In this document: one piece after another, positions 8,301 through 16,217 of the stretch
Numbering within the stretch: the first letter of the stretch is position 1
How the letters are laid out: the number at the start of each line of letters is the position of its first letter
From: Oscillospiraceae bacterium
GTDB lineage: Bacteria > Bacillota > Clostridia > UBA1381
DNA: 35,222 nt
NCBI GenBank assembly: GCA_022509025.1
Contig: JAFLUB010000029.1
Span: 1-35,222 of the forward strand
Direction: 5' to 3'
The notes under the pieces: generated by a model
The model's input: the letters and a program-made list of their open reading frames with translations, nothing else
What the model was told of the DNA's origin: nothing
The model's database searches: none
Translations under genes and position numbers: made by a program

Positions 8301-11300
8301 TTGAACTTGCCTCCTTAGCGGGTACCGTCAATATTGTGTTAGTCTCCGGAGTGAGCTCCTGCATGATACTGCCTATTGATACAGACAGCTGATACTCTCT
8401 CTCTGTATATGTAGTGTTAGACGGAACGACCAATGTTGCTATAAAGTTACCATTTTCATTTATTCTCGCACTTACATCACTAATTGCGACAGCAGGCGGA
8501 TCGTCATCCTCCTCAGGATCCTCGCCCGGGTCTTCTCCGGGATCATCCGGGTCTTCTCCGGGATCATCCGGGTCTTCTCCGGGATCATCCGGGTCTTCTC
8601 CGGGATCATCCGGGTCTTCTCCGGGATCATTCGGGTCCTCTCCGGGATCATCCGGGTCTTCTCCGGGATCATCCGGGTCTTCACCGCCAGGATTATCCGG
8701 ATCCTCACCCGGGTCATCCGGGTCCTCTCCGGGATCTTCTTCTCCCGGATTATTCACCTCCGGAAGCTCGTATTTCAGACATTTTGCGCTTACTATTATA
8801 CTTCTTGACATTGAATCTATCGCATTAGCTGCGTTTTCAAGGTTCTCGCCCTTAATGGTAATCTGAACTCTGCCTGCCGCGCTATACTGCGGACTTTCAA
8901 ATTCTATACTTGTTACCTTCGGAGCGCCTTGCTTTACTACTTTAACAGTATATTCCTGCTTAGCGACTCCGTCCTCCGCCGTTACGGTATATTTTACAGG
9001 ATTAGTGAAATCCATAACTGTGTCTCTCGGCACATAATTAGATGCAACGTCTTCCTTTTGGAGTGTTGGTCTTAATTTAGTAACATCCGCATCGAAAGGC
9101 ATTGTTATCGTAAATGTATGCGTATTAGCGTCATACTGAGTATCACCTATCTGATTTTCAATAGTAAAGCTTGATATTCCGGTGATACTTCTTGCCATTC
9201 TCGGTACTGTAATAGTTGCAGTTTCACTGAGAGTCTGCACGGTGTTGCCTATTTTAACTTTCAGATTATACCTTTTACTACTCGTTGTGCTGGTGTTATC
9301 CGGAATATCCATATCGGCAACATAAGTCACTGTACCATTTGCCGCTACCGTTCTTACTGCCTCTTTCTCTTCCAGACCGTCATCTGAATAGATAAACACC
9401 TTTTTGTTAATTGTCTGTTCCGCGTCCCGAACAATATCAAGTGCTATACCGGACGCTGTGACAGTTACCGTTTTAGGGTTATATACAAGCGGGTTGGTGA
9501 AACTCAATACTCTGACAACCGGCGTGGTTGCAGGTCTGTACAGTCTTACATTATACGTTGTTGTATCCTGCATATTACTTGCAGTTACTTCGTATTTTCT
9601 TCTCATATATCCGCCCACGTCCAGATAATACTCAATTTCTGTGTCTGACGGCGGATAGATATCATATCCGGTATATTCTATATGTGGTTTATAGCGTTTT
9701 CCGGTCTCAAACGTATGGTCATAAGGCATATTTACAGTAATTATATGAGTATCCTCATCAATCACCGCAGGTTCTACCTGACCCGGCATTTCAAAGACTG
9801 TTATCTTACTTTCAGAATCGTTTCGTTTCTGGTTGATGCTGCCGATGATTTCTTCCTTGCCGCCGAAGGTATATGAAACGGTGTATACAATCGCATTTGG
9901 AAGCATATTTTCAGGAATAGTGACATACGCTTTGTATTCTTCTCCGCCACCGTCAGGTAACGGTATTATCTCTATCCACGCTTCAATAGTTTCTACTCCT
10001 GCTTCCTGACTTCTCTGATCCGGAGTCAATACAACCTTAACACTGTTTACAACAAGCTTTCCTTTTGCGATGAACTCAACCACGCCGCCGGCATAATTGA
10101 GCAGTCCTTCTATATCGAACTGATCACACGAATAAGTAACCTCTTCCACATTAAGGGTTGTAAGATGTACCTCGGCGCCCGAATCTACGATGCCCGCCCA
10201 ACCATCATAGCTGGGTTTTGTGCCTGTTTCAGCGCTTACTTCACCGTAAGAGACCTTAATGCTGTAACCTGCTTCCCTGCCGGGCAGCATGAGATAAAGC
10301 GTTAATGGATCACCCAGGTCAAGAGGATACTCCTTGCCTTCATATTCACAGGTTGTAAATGAATCGTCTCCTATAACATCTATATGCGCTATAAGCTGAT
10401 ACAAGCGTTCTCCGTCGGCATTTACTGGATATACGGTCTGACTGTTTACATTGCCAACGTCTATACGCATAGCCTCTTTGCCGTCCGTAATAAACCTTCC
10501 GCCGCCGCCGAGAGCGTTACGACCCACACCACCTGCCACAATAGCCGATGTGACATTATTTATAGCTATAGTCGTATCATCATTGAGATTTATTGCTGAG
10601 GTTGCGCCTTTTACATTAAGTCTTGCATAATCATAAACTCTTTGATAATTCTCTGCATCCTCTGCGTTTATGATATTAACATTAACTTTGCCATACATGT
10701 TGGAAACGCTTATCGCATTACCTGTGACAGAGGTGAGATTACAGGTTCCGTCTATGATTATATCCGCGTCCGAACTGATAGTTACAGCGGTAGCAGCGGT
10801 GATATTCAAATCCCTGAATATTACCGGAGGAAGTTTTTTTCCTTCTTCCGAGAATGCGTCAATCTGCACATAATTAGTATTGCTTTCACCGGTTATAACA
10901 TAGCCGTACTCTTCATTTATTCTGTACGATGTTCCTCCATAGTTAATGGAATCAGACTTAATAACAACATATCCTTTTGAAATATCGAACACATCCGGTC
11001 CGGGTTTATCCGGTTTACCATCGAGAAGGATAGTCACCTTATACGGCACCTGTTCCAGCTTATCATTATAAATCATATACGTAGCCGGATTATTCTTCTC
11101 AAAATCATATGCATCCGACTTCTTTCCGTAATCCGCGCCGGTGTGTTCAACAGTAGGTCTGACATTGGTAAGTAATATATTATAAGGAACGGTTATCTCT
11201 ATAGTCCGCTCATCATTATCTATCACTGTGTCTTTTGTTTGTCCCGCAATCGCGAATGATTCAATGGTCACAATCGGATTTGCGCGGCAGACAGCTGTAT

Positions 11301-14300
11301 TTGATGTGTCGTTTGAGGAAACTGACATATAACGATAATATGTCTTATTTTCGCCGTCAACATCTCTATATACGCGAATCCAATGCTTTCCGGTTGTCAT
11401 ATAAAGATATAACATTCCGTCTTCATCGGTAGTTGTGGAAATCGAAGTTTCTTCCGGTATTTCCGGCAATCCATCTGTTGTTTCGGCTACACTCGGCGCT
11501 GTGTATGTAACATCCTGCTGAGCCTTGAAAACAGTTTCATTATCCTCCTCCATCAGAGAGGTTTTGACAAGATATACTCTGCTTCCGTTACCCGACACCG
11601 GACGCGTTGTCATCTTTGCTTTTACGCTTCCGCCGTTTATGGTTATAGAAGTACCTGTTTCATTGGCGTCAAGACCCGCGCCGATACCGTTAGCACCATT
11701 AGCGCTGTCTGCAACGACCAAACCGCCGTTTATAACAACACTTCCGCCTCTGCCGAGGTTTCCTGAGCCGCCTCCGATACCTGCGGCATTTCCATTGCCG
11801 TGAGCATATACGCGTCCGCCGTTTATTGTTACAAGACTGCATCCCGGCATATCCGCCGCACCGCCAATACCCGCACCGCCGTTACCGCCGTTTGCGGTGA
11901 TTATACCACTATTGACAGTCAATTCCTTAAGGTTACCTATACCTGCTCCGCTTCCTGATTTTATATCCAGCGAGCCATCACCTTCTATTGTGAGCTTAGA
12001 GGTGGAGGAATATCCGGAAATTGAGTATTGATGGAAAGCCGAAATGGTATTATTACCCATCAATTCCAATGTCAGATGTACATCGCCGCTACCGAAATTA
12101 ATAGGATAATTCGCCATTTGGGTTTGTATATTAACATTCTCAATGGCAACACGCGGGCTTACATCTTTCACGGTTATTGTGTTTGATGTTGTCGCGGTTG
12201 ACTGCGTTAAATAAACAGTCTCTGTCTTTGGCACGATGTATGAGGTCGAGCCGACAGTTACTTTCATCATATCAGGATTGGAATCATGCTTGCTTATTAC
12301 GATATTACCGTTTGAAATATCGAATTTTGTATCGTCATTTCCGATTACCTGAATATCCTTCTCGGCTGTGATTTCTTTATTCTCGCCATTCTGCCCTTTT
12401 AAGGTTACGGTTACTTTGATAGTGATAGTTTCTCCTGCCGCGGCATAATACGCAGTCAGGTAGCCGTTCTCGATTTTAGCAAATTCTCCGTAAAGGTCTA
12501 CATCTGTCGCGTTAAATTCACTGAAAACACTTATACCATATTCATCGGATTCATCTGGGTCTACTGATGGGTTTGGATCTGTAACCTCCGGCGATTCGGT
12601 CGGAGTGTCCGGTTCTGTTACTTCGGGTGTTGGTGTTGGCTCATCCGGTTCTGTTACTTCGGGTGTTGGTGTTGGCTCATCCGGTTCTGTTACTTCGGGT
12701 GTTGGTGTTGGCTCATCCGGTTCTGTTACTTCGGGTGTCGGTGTTGGTTCATCCGGTTCTGTAACCTCCGGTGTTGGTGTTGGTTCTTCCGGTTCTGTAA
12801 TCTCCGGTGTTGGTGTTGGTTCTTCAGTCGGTTCCGGCGTTGGTGTCGGCTCCGGTGTCGGTGTTGCAACGCCCGAAACCGTCATCATATATTCCACGTC
12901 AATTTCATGAATAGGATAATCACAATCGGTAGCGGGATGGAATGTGTATACAAATTTCTTACTTGCCTGACCCTCATATTTATTAACCGTTATCGAATCA
13001 TCCATGTCTATTGACACGCGTGCATCACTGTTCTCATCGAAACATTTACAGCCACCGGTGCCTTCATATTTTGTCAGCGTGTATACTTTTCCCGAAACGG
13101 ATGTATCTATCGGATCTTCCTCATTTGCGTAGTAGTATATTCCATCATCGCACTCGAGCGCGAAGGTTTCCGTATCCTCAGTCACATACGGATAGAGCTT
13201 TCCATTCTCATCAGTGTATGCTTCCCACGAGTCTACAGTTACTTTTTTATAAGCCATACCCGAACCTTCAGGCATAGCCAGAACAATCTGCTTGACAGGA
13301 TCGTTAATATCATTGGTCGGGTACTTGTAGCCGCCTTTCGCAAAAATAGTCGCGTCCACGCTACCGCCGTTTATAATAACGGGGTTTGCATTAACATCAG
13401 AAACATTTTGACCCGCGCCTATACTGCCAAATGTAGAGCCGCCTGTCGCTTTAACATAGCCTCCGTTAATTGTTATCTTAGCATTCGGAACAGTGCCGGC
13501 TCCTCCGATACCTGCTGAAAGCGTAGTACCTGTGGCAATTACAATTCCTCCATTAATTTCTATATCTGCGCCGGCACTTCCCGTATTTGATGAGCCGATT
13601 CCGGTACTGCCTGCGGGTGTTCCGCCTATTGCGGTGATCTTTCCTCCGTTAATGACTATTTTACCATGCATACCGGTGGAATCGTTATTACCTTTTTTGC
13701 TTGCGCCAATACCGGCGGAACCACTTCCGACAGCCTTTGCAGTCAATTCAGCGTCTTCATCGCCGTCTATAATAATAGTTCCATAGTCAGAAGAGCTTGC
13801 AGCATTAACAGCTATACAAGCATAACAAAGAGTATTAGTAGAATTATTAGTCGTCAGTGTATTGTTCCCTTTAATATAAAGGTTCAGAGTCGCACCTGAT
13901 TTAACAACAATCGCGGAGTTATTCTGCATAGTGATTGTTACATCCTCTAAAGTCAGATTAACCTCTCCGCTTTCTATAATGATATTATTTGTCACACTGA
14001 CAGGAGTTCCATTGCTGCCGATATAATAATCACCGCTTGACGAAATTGTCACGGAACCTGCTTTGAGTTCATCCGTTAAATCTGTCTCTCCTGAAAGCGC
14101 AGTGAGCATCGCTTCGAAACTCATAGCTCCGAATATCGGTTTCCAAGTCGGCACGGGATATGCAGCCAAATCCGGTGTTTGAGTTGGTGCCGGTGTTGGT
14201 ATCAGTGTCGATGTTGGTGTCGGAACCGCCGTTGGTACTATTGTCGGGATTTCAGTAGGCTCTAACGTTACAGTGACTTCTTGAGTTGGTACGAAAGTAA

Positions 14301-14451
14301 CCGCCGGAGAAGCCATAACCTCCTTCTCTATAATTTCAGAAGAAAAATCTGCATTCAAATCAGACTGCACATTCTCTGAAAATACAGGAATACCACAGCT
14401 TGTGAATAATATTATAAGTGCTGTTAACAAAGATATGGAGTTTCTTTTCAT
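5341..14451 (-). CDS. P6: giant SLH-anchored surface protein with beta-helices and DUF5018-like/IPT-like repeats
   Basis: 3036 residues from the ATG at 14451 (GGAGGG 8 nt upstream); the in-frame start at 14493 lacks a site. Order of parts, approximate residues: signal peptide 1-26; Thr/Pro linker 55-105; first beta-helix 130-375 with repeated VINGG and GIGA turns, resembling the carbohydrate-binding Cthe_2159 family; Ig-like part; six 12-residue TPTPEVTEPDEP units near 545-613; second beta-helix 700-955; one DUF5018-like unit; a third, shorter beta-helix-like segment 1155-1330; from 1555 to 2780 alternating DUF5018-like modules (VPY, DF, YTVSADD) and IPT-like modules ending in VPRR; a DDPGEDP tract 1900-1980 inside one IPT-like module; linker; SLH repeats 2850-3036 with VTRAE, MTRAE and ITRAE. 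SLH motifs bind pyruvylated wall polysaccharide. No catalytic domain is seen. Probably an adhesin or glycan-binding fibre, translated after P5. Confidence 0.85.
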   Translation of the reverse strand: MKRNSISLLTALIILFTSCGIPVFSENVQSDLNADFSSEIIEKEVMASPAVTFVPTQEVTVTLEPTEIPTIVPTAVPTPTSTLIPTPAPTQTPDLAAYPVPTWKPIFGAMSFEAMLTALSGETDLTDELKAGSVTISSSGDYYIGSNGTPVSVTNNIIIESGEVNLTLEDVTITMQNNSAIVVKSGATLNLYIKGNNTLTTNNSTNTLCYACIAVNAASSSDYGTIIIDGDEDAELTAKAVGSGSAGIGASKKGNNDSTGMHGKIVINGGKITAIGGTPAGSTGIGSSNTGSAGADIEINGGIVIATGTTLSAGIGGAGTVPNAKITINGGYVKATGGSTFGSIGAGQNVSDVNANPVIINGGSVDATIFAKGGYKYPTNDINDPVKQIVLAMPEGSGMAYKKVTVDSWEAYTDENGKLYPYVTEDTETFALECDDGIYYYANEEDPIDTSVSGKVYTLTKYEGTGGCKCFDENSDARVSIDMDDSITVNKYEGQASKKFVYTFHPATDCDYPIHEIDVEYMMTVSGVATPTPEPTPTPEPTEEPTPTPEITEPEEPTPTPEVTEPDEPTPTPEVTEPDEPTPTPEVTEPDEPTPTPEVTEPDEPTPTPEVTEPDTPTESPEVTDPNPSVDPDESDEYGISVFSEFNATDVDLYGEFAKIENGYLTAYYAAAGETITIKVTVTLKGQNGENKEITAEKDIQVIGNDDTKFDISNGNIVISKHDSNPDMMKVTVGSTSYIVPKTETVYLTQSTATTSNTITVKDVSPRVAIENVNIQTQMANYPINFGSGDVHLTLELMGNNTISAFHQYSISGYSSTSKLTIEGDGSLDIKSGSGAGIGNLKELTVNSGIITANGGNGGAGIGGAADMPGCSLVTINGGRVYAHGNGNAAGIGGGSGNLGRGGSVVINGGLVVADSANGANGIGAGLDANETGTSITINGGSVKAKMTTRPVSGNGSRVYLVKTSLMEEDNETVFKAQQDVTYTAPSVAETTDGLPEIPEETSISTTTDEDGMLYLYMTTGKHWIRVYRDVDGENKTYYRYMSVSSNDTSNTAVCRANPIVTIESFAIAGQTKDTVIDNDERTIEITVPYNILLTNVRPTVEHTGADYGKKSDAYDFEKNNPATYMIYNDKLEQVPYKVTILLDGKPDKPGPDVFDISKGYVVIKSDSINYGGTSYRINEEYGYVITGESNTNYVQIDAFSEEGKKLPPVIFRDLNITAATAVTISSDADIIIDGTCNLTSVTGNAISVSNMYGKVNVNIINAEDAENYQRVYDYARLNVKGATSAINLNDDTTIAINNVTSAIVAGGVGRNALGGGGRFITDGKEAMRIDVGNVNSQTVYPVNADGERLYQLIAHIDVIGDDSFTTCEYEGKEYPLDLGDPLTLYLMLPGREAGYSIKVSYGEVSAETGTKPSYDGWAGIVDSGAEVHLTTLNVEEVTYSCDQFDIEGLLNYAGGVVEFIAKGKLVVNSVKVVLTPDQRSQEAGVETIEAWIEIIPLPDGGGEEYKAYVTIPENMLPNAIVYTVSYTFGGKEEIIGSINQKRNDSESKITVFEMPGQVEPAVIDEDTHIITVNMPYDHTFETGKRYKPHIEYTGYDIYPPSDTEIEYYLDVGGYMRRKYEVTASNMQDTTTYNVRLYRPATTPVVRVLSFTNPLVYNPKTVTVTASGIALDIVRDAEQTINKKVFIYSDDGLEEKEAVRTVAANGTVTYVADMDIPDNTSTTSSKRYNLKVKIGNTVQTLSETATITVPRMARSITGISSFTIENQIGDTQYDANTHTFTITMPFDADVTKLRPTLQKEDVASNYVPRDTVMDFTNPVKYTVTAEDGVAKQEYTVKVVKQGAPKVTSIEFESPQYSAAGRVQITIKGENLENAANAIDSMSRSIIVSAKCLKYELPEVNNPGEEDPGEDPDDPGEDPDNPGGEDPDDPGEDPDDPGEDPNDPGEDPDDPGEDPDDPGEDPDDPGEDPDDPGEDPGEDPEEDDDPPAVAISDVSARINENGNFIATLVVPSNTTYTEREYQLSVSIGSIMQELTPETNTILTVPAKEASSKYLSDIILVDGQSELTRNGNDIYIYVPYNTDLRSITPKVFYDGHHYAPTGAQNFNNVVTYTVTADDLSTEEYKVYVGRLSSPKVDKITLTQPVNFSDTDITFDIEGLFVPYLETDIPKDKVTFTITLRDEGATPIEGTVKYEGYSGRATGSVKLPANLDTTADKIYDIKVYVNGVQQTLYGTTIVIPRRKTRQITYFGVNGSASTDITEGEDSGKIVFTVPYNFDLTSIRPVIRYDGDSITPTTAQDFDKKEVIYTVSADDDTDRTYTVSAERQGLPSITSVNILDTPETFKDTEINVDVQGIFFYDFKVKAVPVDGEGEEIEGDVTFDEWHNASAVFNLPYNYSVTEDKRYTLVFYLDGFEDPIPYGAPATITVPRRKKRTITNFIVNNQVGAAEITDTDVYIKVRYDTDIYNLSTIVAIDGDSYSPSEPVQDFDNDTKSLVYTVSAADDEDRQYTVHIARDGVPELSKVSFVSPSNFRGGSVPVTIDGIFFESAEVVAISDTGEKITGKISSFNDRKALLILNIPVNYDTVNEKNYTLQIKLDGYSMTYTGEGITIPRRTPRDLIEFALPDEIQEGETVFDGTDIYINVPYTLDISAVVPKVLTFDADNITPAIDEPQNFNEPVTYTLSSSGDDDIVYTVHVIKLGHDPSITGFAVETQDTETVFEENNITLTLKNGSLLTDIEPVVEFDGVDYSPRGPVDFTESAETPVAYTVVNEYGVERTYYVSITVTPKKKGSNKNDSNSGGPLGGENATPKPTVEPTQTPGTGTDVNPSETSEPGTTTPGLVQDSGEPYISGSSYGGIMKFRPDDTVTRAEIAKILSVLNGDFDSNVLYNDIFRDVREDAWYRNYINFAVSRGYLSGYEDGSCRPENIMTRAEFVAIVSRFIGINADDETEDAFYDIAEFGWCKNQINTLYEMGIISGYEGGLFYPKNPITRAEAVAMINRVLGRKMTAELSGTIDCPFEDVFPSHWAYNDILLAACEY
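8528..8719. repeat. 21-bp tandem repeat within P6
   Basis: Nine in-phase copies of a 21-bp unit (one expanded to 24 bp), each encoding DDPGEDP or a close variant on the minus strand. Copies at 8549-8611 are identical, so recent slippage is likely and copy number may vary between strains. Not CRISPR: there are no spacers. Confidence 0.9.
12611..12826. repeat. 36-bp tandem repeat within P6
   Basis: Exactly six contiguous 36-bp units encode the 12-residue TPTPEVTEPDEP on the minus strand. The three units nearest 12611 are almost identical and the others drift. This is a Thr/Pro/Glu linker of the kind that separates cellulosomal domains and is often O-glycosylated. Confidence 0.9.
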
Positions 14452-14480
14452 GCCTGTCACCCTCCTATAATTATTCAAGA

Positions 14481-15884
14481 CTAATTTACCCACGGATAGT
14501 ACGCTTCAAGAGGTGTTGAGAATCGGTATCTTATCGCTGCCGCATCGGCTCTGTTAAGAGTGCCTTCCTTAGTAACATCCCACACACGCGCCTCTGTTAC
14601 TGTTGCGGGCTTCTCATCTTTCTTTTTATCAAGATGATTCGCGTCAATCGCGTTCACATATCCGTTGCCGTCAACATCGCCTATACGACGGACAACCATG
14701 ACATAACGATAAAGATCGTCTACATCCTCTACATCATATGTAACTTTATAGAGGTCATCTGCACCATTTACTTTTTCCATCGTATATTCTGATGCTATGT
14801 TTCCAACACCCTCGGCATATAGTCCGGGATCTTTGAAATTCATTATATCTCTTACTATTACAGTATATTTATCAGCATCTAAATCCACGTTAATCCCCGG
14901 AATATTAAACTTCGGATAATTGATATCTCTGAATACGCGGTTCGGATCTGACTTGAAGGCATCCAACTTGCTTTCTTTTTCAGTCTCCGCTATATTTTCA
15001 CTGAAAATTAAAGCTGCGGGAGAATTTCCCAAATTCATGTAAGCAGTACCCGCGATAGTCAAAAGAGCATTAGCATACGCTGTTTCATAATTCGGATTAG
15101 TCGTGTGAACCCTTACATCATATATACCGGGTTCAGTCGGTAATTCTGAGCTATACTCCGCATCTCCACGCTTACGATACATAACAGCGTATCCGGCTTC
15201 AGGCGGGGTTACGGTTACATCTTCATCCGTTATCTCAAATATTCCGCCCTCAATGTATTTAAAATACTTATCCTTTACAGAAATCTGAGCTGTCCGATAC
15301 TCTATAACAATATACTCGGCACCTTCTCTTTTTCTTATGGAGCAGCCTTCGGGAGGACGTACATCTATATAATATGTACCTGCTTCCTGAGCGTACTCAA
15401 GCTTATCATTACCATAGAGCACCGTTGGAACCAACTCCGCTTCAAGCGGCAAACCTGTGTAATAATCAAAGCATTCCACCGTTGCAATGTGCTGTTCACC
15501 GTCATATAAAATAATATCATCAGACACTGTCACAATAACGATTATAGGTCTGCGAGATACACCCATTTCGAAAGTAACCAGCGCGCTTGTTCCGTCCGTA
15601 TGGGTAATACGGACGTTCATATTTTCAAAGGTTCCGGTGGAGGTTGGAATACCTGTGACCGAACCATCTGAATTAATTTCCAGACCTTTAGGTTTAGAGC
15701 CGGACACATATTCAAACGAATATCCTTCGTTTCCGCCCTTCATTTCAATCTGAGCGCTATATTCCTTATACGCTTCGCCTCTGGGCAGCTTTGTACTTAC
15801 TACATCAAAGTCCGCCGCATGCGCACAGATGCCCGTCACAAGAAGCAGCGTGCATATAGTAAAAAATGCGTATAGTTTTTTCAT
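14481..15884 (-). CDS. P5: secreted Ig-like protein with GNSP module and dockerin-like C-terminus
   Basis: 467 residues from the ATG at 15884 (GGAGATG 6-10 nt upstream). A longer open frame to 16034 only reads through the hairpin array. Signal peptide 1-22 (MKKLYAFFTICTLLLVTGIC); a putative-Ig (He_PIG-like) domain 22-105 (GLEINSDGSVTGIPTSTGTF); MBG-like beta domains to about 280; a shortened GNSP module 283-395 (MNLGNSPAALIF, FKDPGLYAEG); then a dockerin-like pair, GDVDGNGYVNAIDANHL and DVTKEGTLNRADAAAI, in which positions 1, 3, 5 and 12 carry D/D/N/D in repeat 1 but D/T/E/D in repeat 2, so the second site is weaker. It has no cohesin-like or SLH part and would be a terminal dockerin partner. 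P6 follows after 29 nt. No clear promoter was found in the gap upstream. Confidence 0.85.
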   Translation of the reverse strand: MKKLYAFFTICTLLLVTGICAHAADFDVVSTKLPRGEAYKEYSAQIEMKGGNEGYSFEYVSGSKPKGLEINSDGSVTGIPTSTGTFENMNVRITHTDGTSALVTFEMGVSRRPIIVIVTVSDDIILYDGEQHIATVECFDYYTGLPLEAELVPTVLYGNDKLEYAQEAGTYYIDVRPPEGCSIRKREGAEYIVIEYRTAQISVKDKYFKYIEGGIFEITDEDVTVTPPEAGYAVMYRKRGDAEYSSELPTEPGIYDVRVHTTNPNYETAYANALLTIAGTAYMNLGNSPAALIFSENIAETEKESKLDAFKSDPNRVFRDINYPKFNIPGINVDLDADKYTVIVRDIMNFKDPGLYAEGVGNIASEYTMEKVNGADDLYKVTYDVEDVDDLYRYVMVVRRIGDVDGNGYVNAIDANHLDKKKDEKPATVTEARVWDVTKEGTLNRADAAAIRYRFSTPLEAYYPWVN

Positions 15885-15889
15885 ATTAT

Positions 15890-16088
15890 CATCTCCATTC
15901 TGGTGGTTGTTACATTTCTTCGGCACTCCGTGCCGGTATACTTCGTCACAATGCTTCGCATTGCCGCAAACTGGAAAATATTTTGCTTCGCAAAAATTTG
16001 TCTCGGCGTTTGCTTGACTCGTATACGTTCGCAAACTTTGCTTTGCAAAGTTGCTGCATCTCCATTCTGGTGGTTGTTGTTACATTTC
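15890..16088. repeat. Direct repeats of the P5 leader flanking a hairpin array
   Basis: The 29 nt at 15890-15918, which contain the P5 ribosome site, recur at 16057-16088 with a 3-nt insertion. Between them, 15919-16056 is almost fully palindromic: CGGCAC/GTGCCG (15921-15935); CAATGC/GCATTG (15949-15963) with a TTC loop; a TTTTGC-TTC-GCAAAA hairpin (15981-15995); AACTTTGC/GCAAAGTT (16034-16052); and long-range pairs GTATAC 15936/16021, GTCA 15945/TGAC 16015, GCAAAC 15966/GTTTGC 16008. This is either an inserted palindromic element with duplicated flanks or a structured leader RNA. It covers most of the 333-nt gap, which holds no gene. Confidence 0.75.
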
Positions 16089-16143
16089 CGATTGGTTATA
16101 GCATTCGCAAAGTGAATGCTATAGCAAATTGGAAATGCAACAA
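16077..16143. repeat. 30-bp imperfect inverted repeat
   Basis: Arms 16077-16106 and 16114-16143 pair around a 7-nt loop with about five mismatches; the inner ten pairs (TATAGCATTC/GAATGCTATA) are perfect. It lies between the P4 terminator-like hairpin and the leader duplication, and overlaps one of the direct repeats. Confidence 0.75.
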
Positions 16144-16144
16144 C

Positions 16145-16167
16145 ACGGGGCGTTTTGGACGCCCCGT
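16145..16167 (-). terminator. Terminator-like hairpin after P4
   Basis: A perfect 9-bp GC-rich stem (ACGGGGCGT 16145-16153 with ACGCCCCGT 16159-16167), loop of 5 nt, 50 nt beyond the P4 stop. On the minus strand it is followed by only a mildly T-rich tract, so it may be leaky and give P5/P6 lower expression than P1-P4. Confidence 0.6.
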
Positions 16168-16217
16168 ATTATTACATTTTACAAACGTGTTATCTTAAAC
16201 ACGTTATTCATAACTAA

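Noticed and set aside
8414-8866. Open frames opposite the DDPGEDP tract, reading SSGSSPGS repeats
   Set aside because: They are shadows of the 21-bp repeat, with no ribosome site and no start context; P6 on the minus strand explains the region.
12611-12826. Regular direct repeats that could suggest a CRISPR array
   Set aside because: Units are contiguous with no spacers and stay in the P6 reading frame. The 21-bp array at 8528 fails for the same reason.
12605-12910. Plus-strand Gly/Val/Ser repeat frame
   Set aside because: It is antisense to the TPTPEVTEPDEP tract of P6 and has no ribosome site.
15885-16034. N-terminal extension of P5 to 16034
   Set aside because: The extra 50 residues are translation through the hairpin array and would bury the clear signal peptide and ribosome site at 15884.
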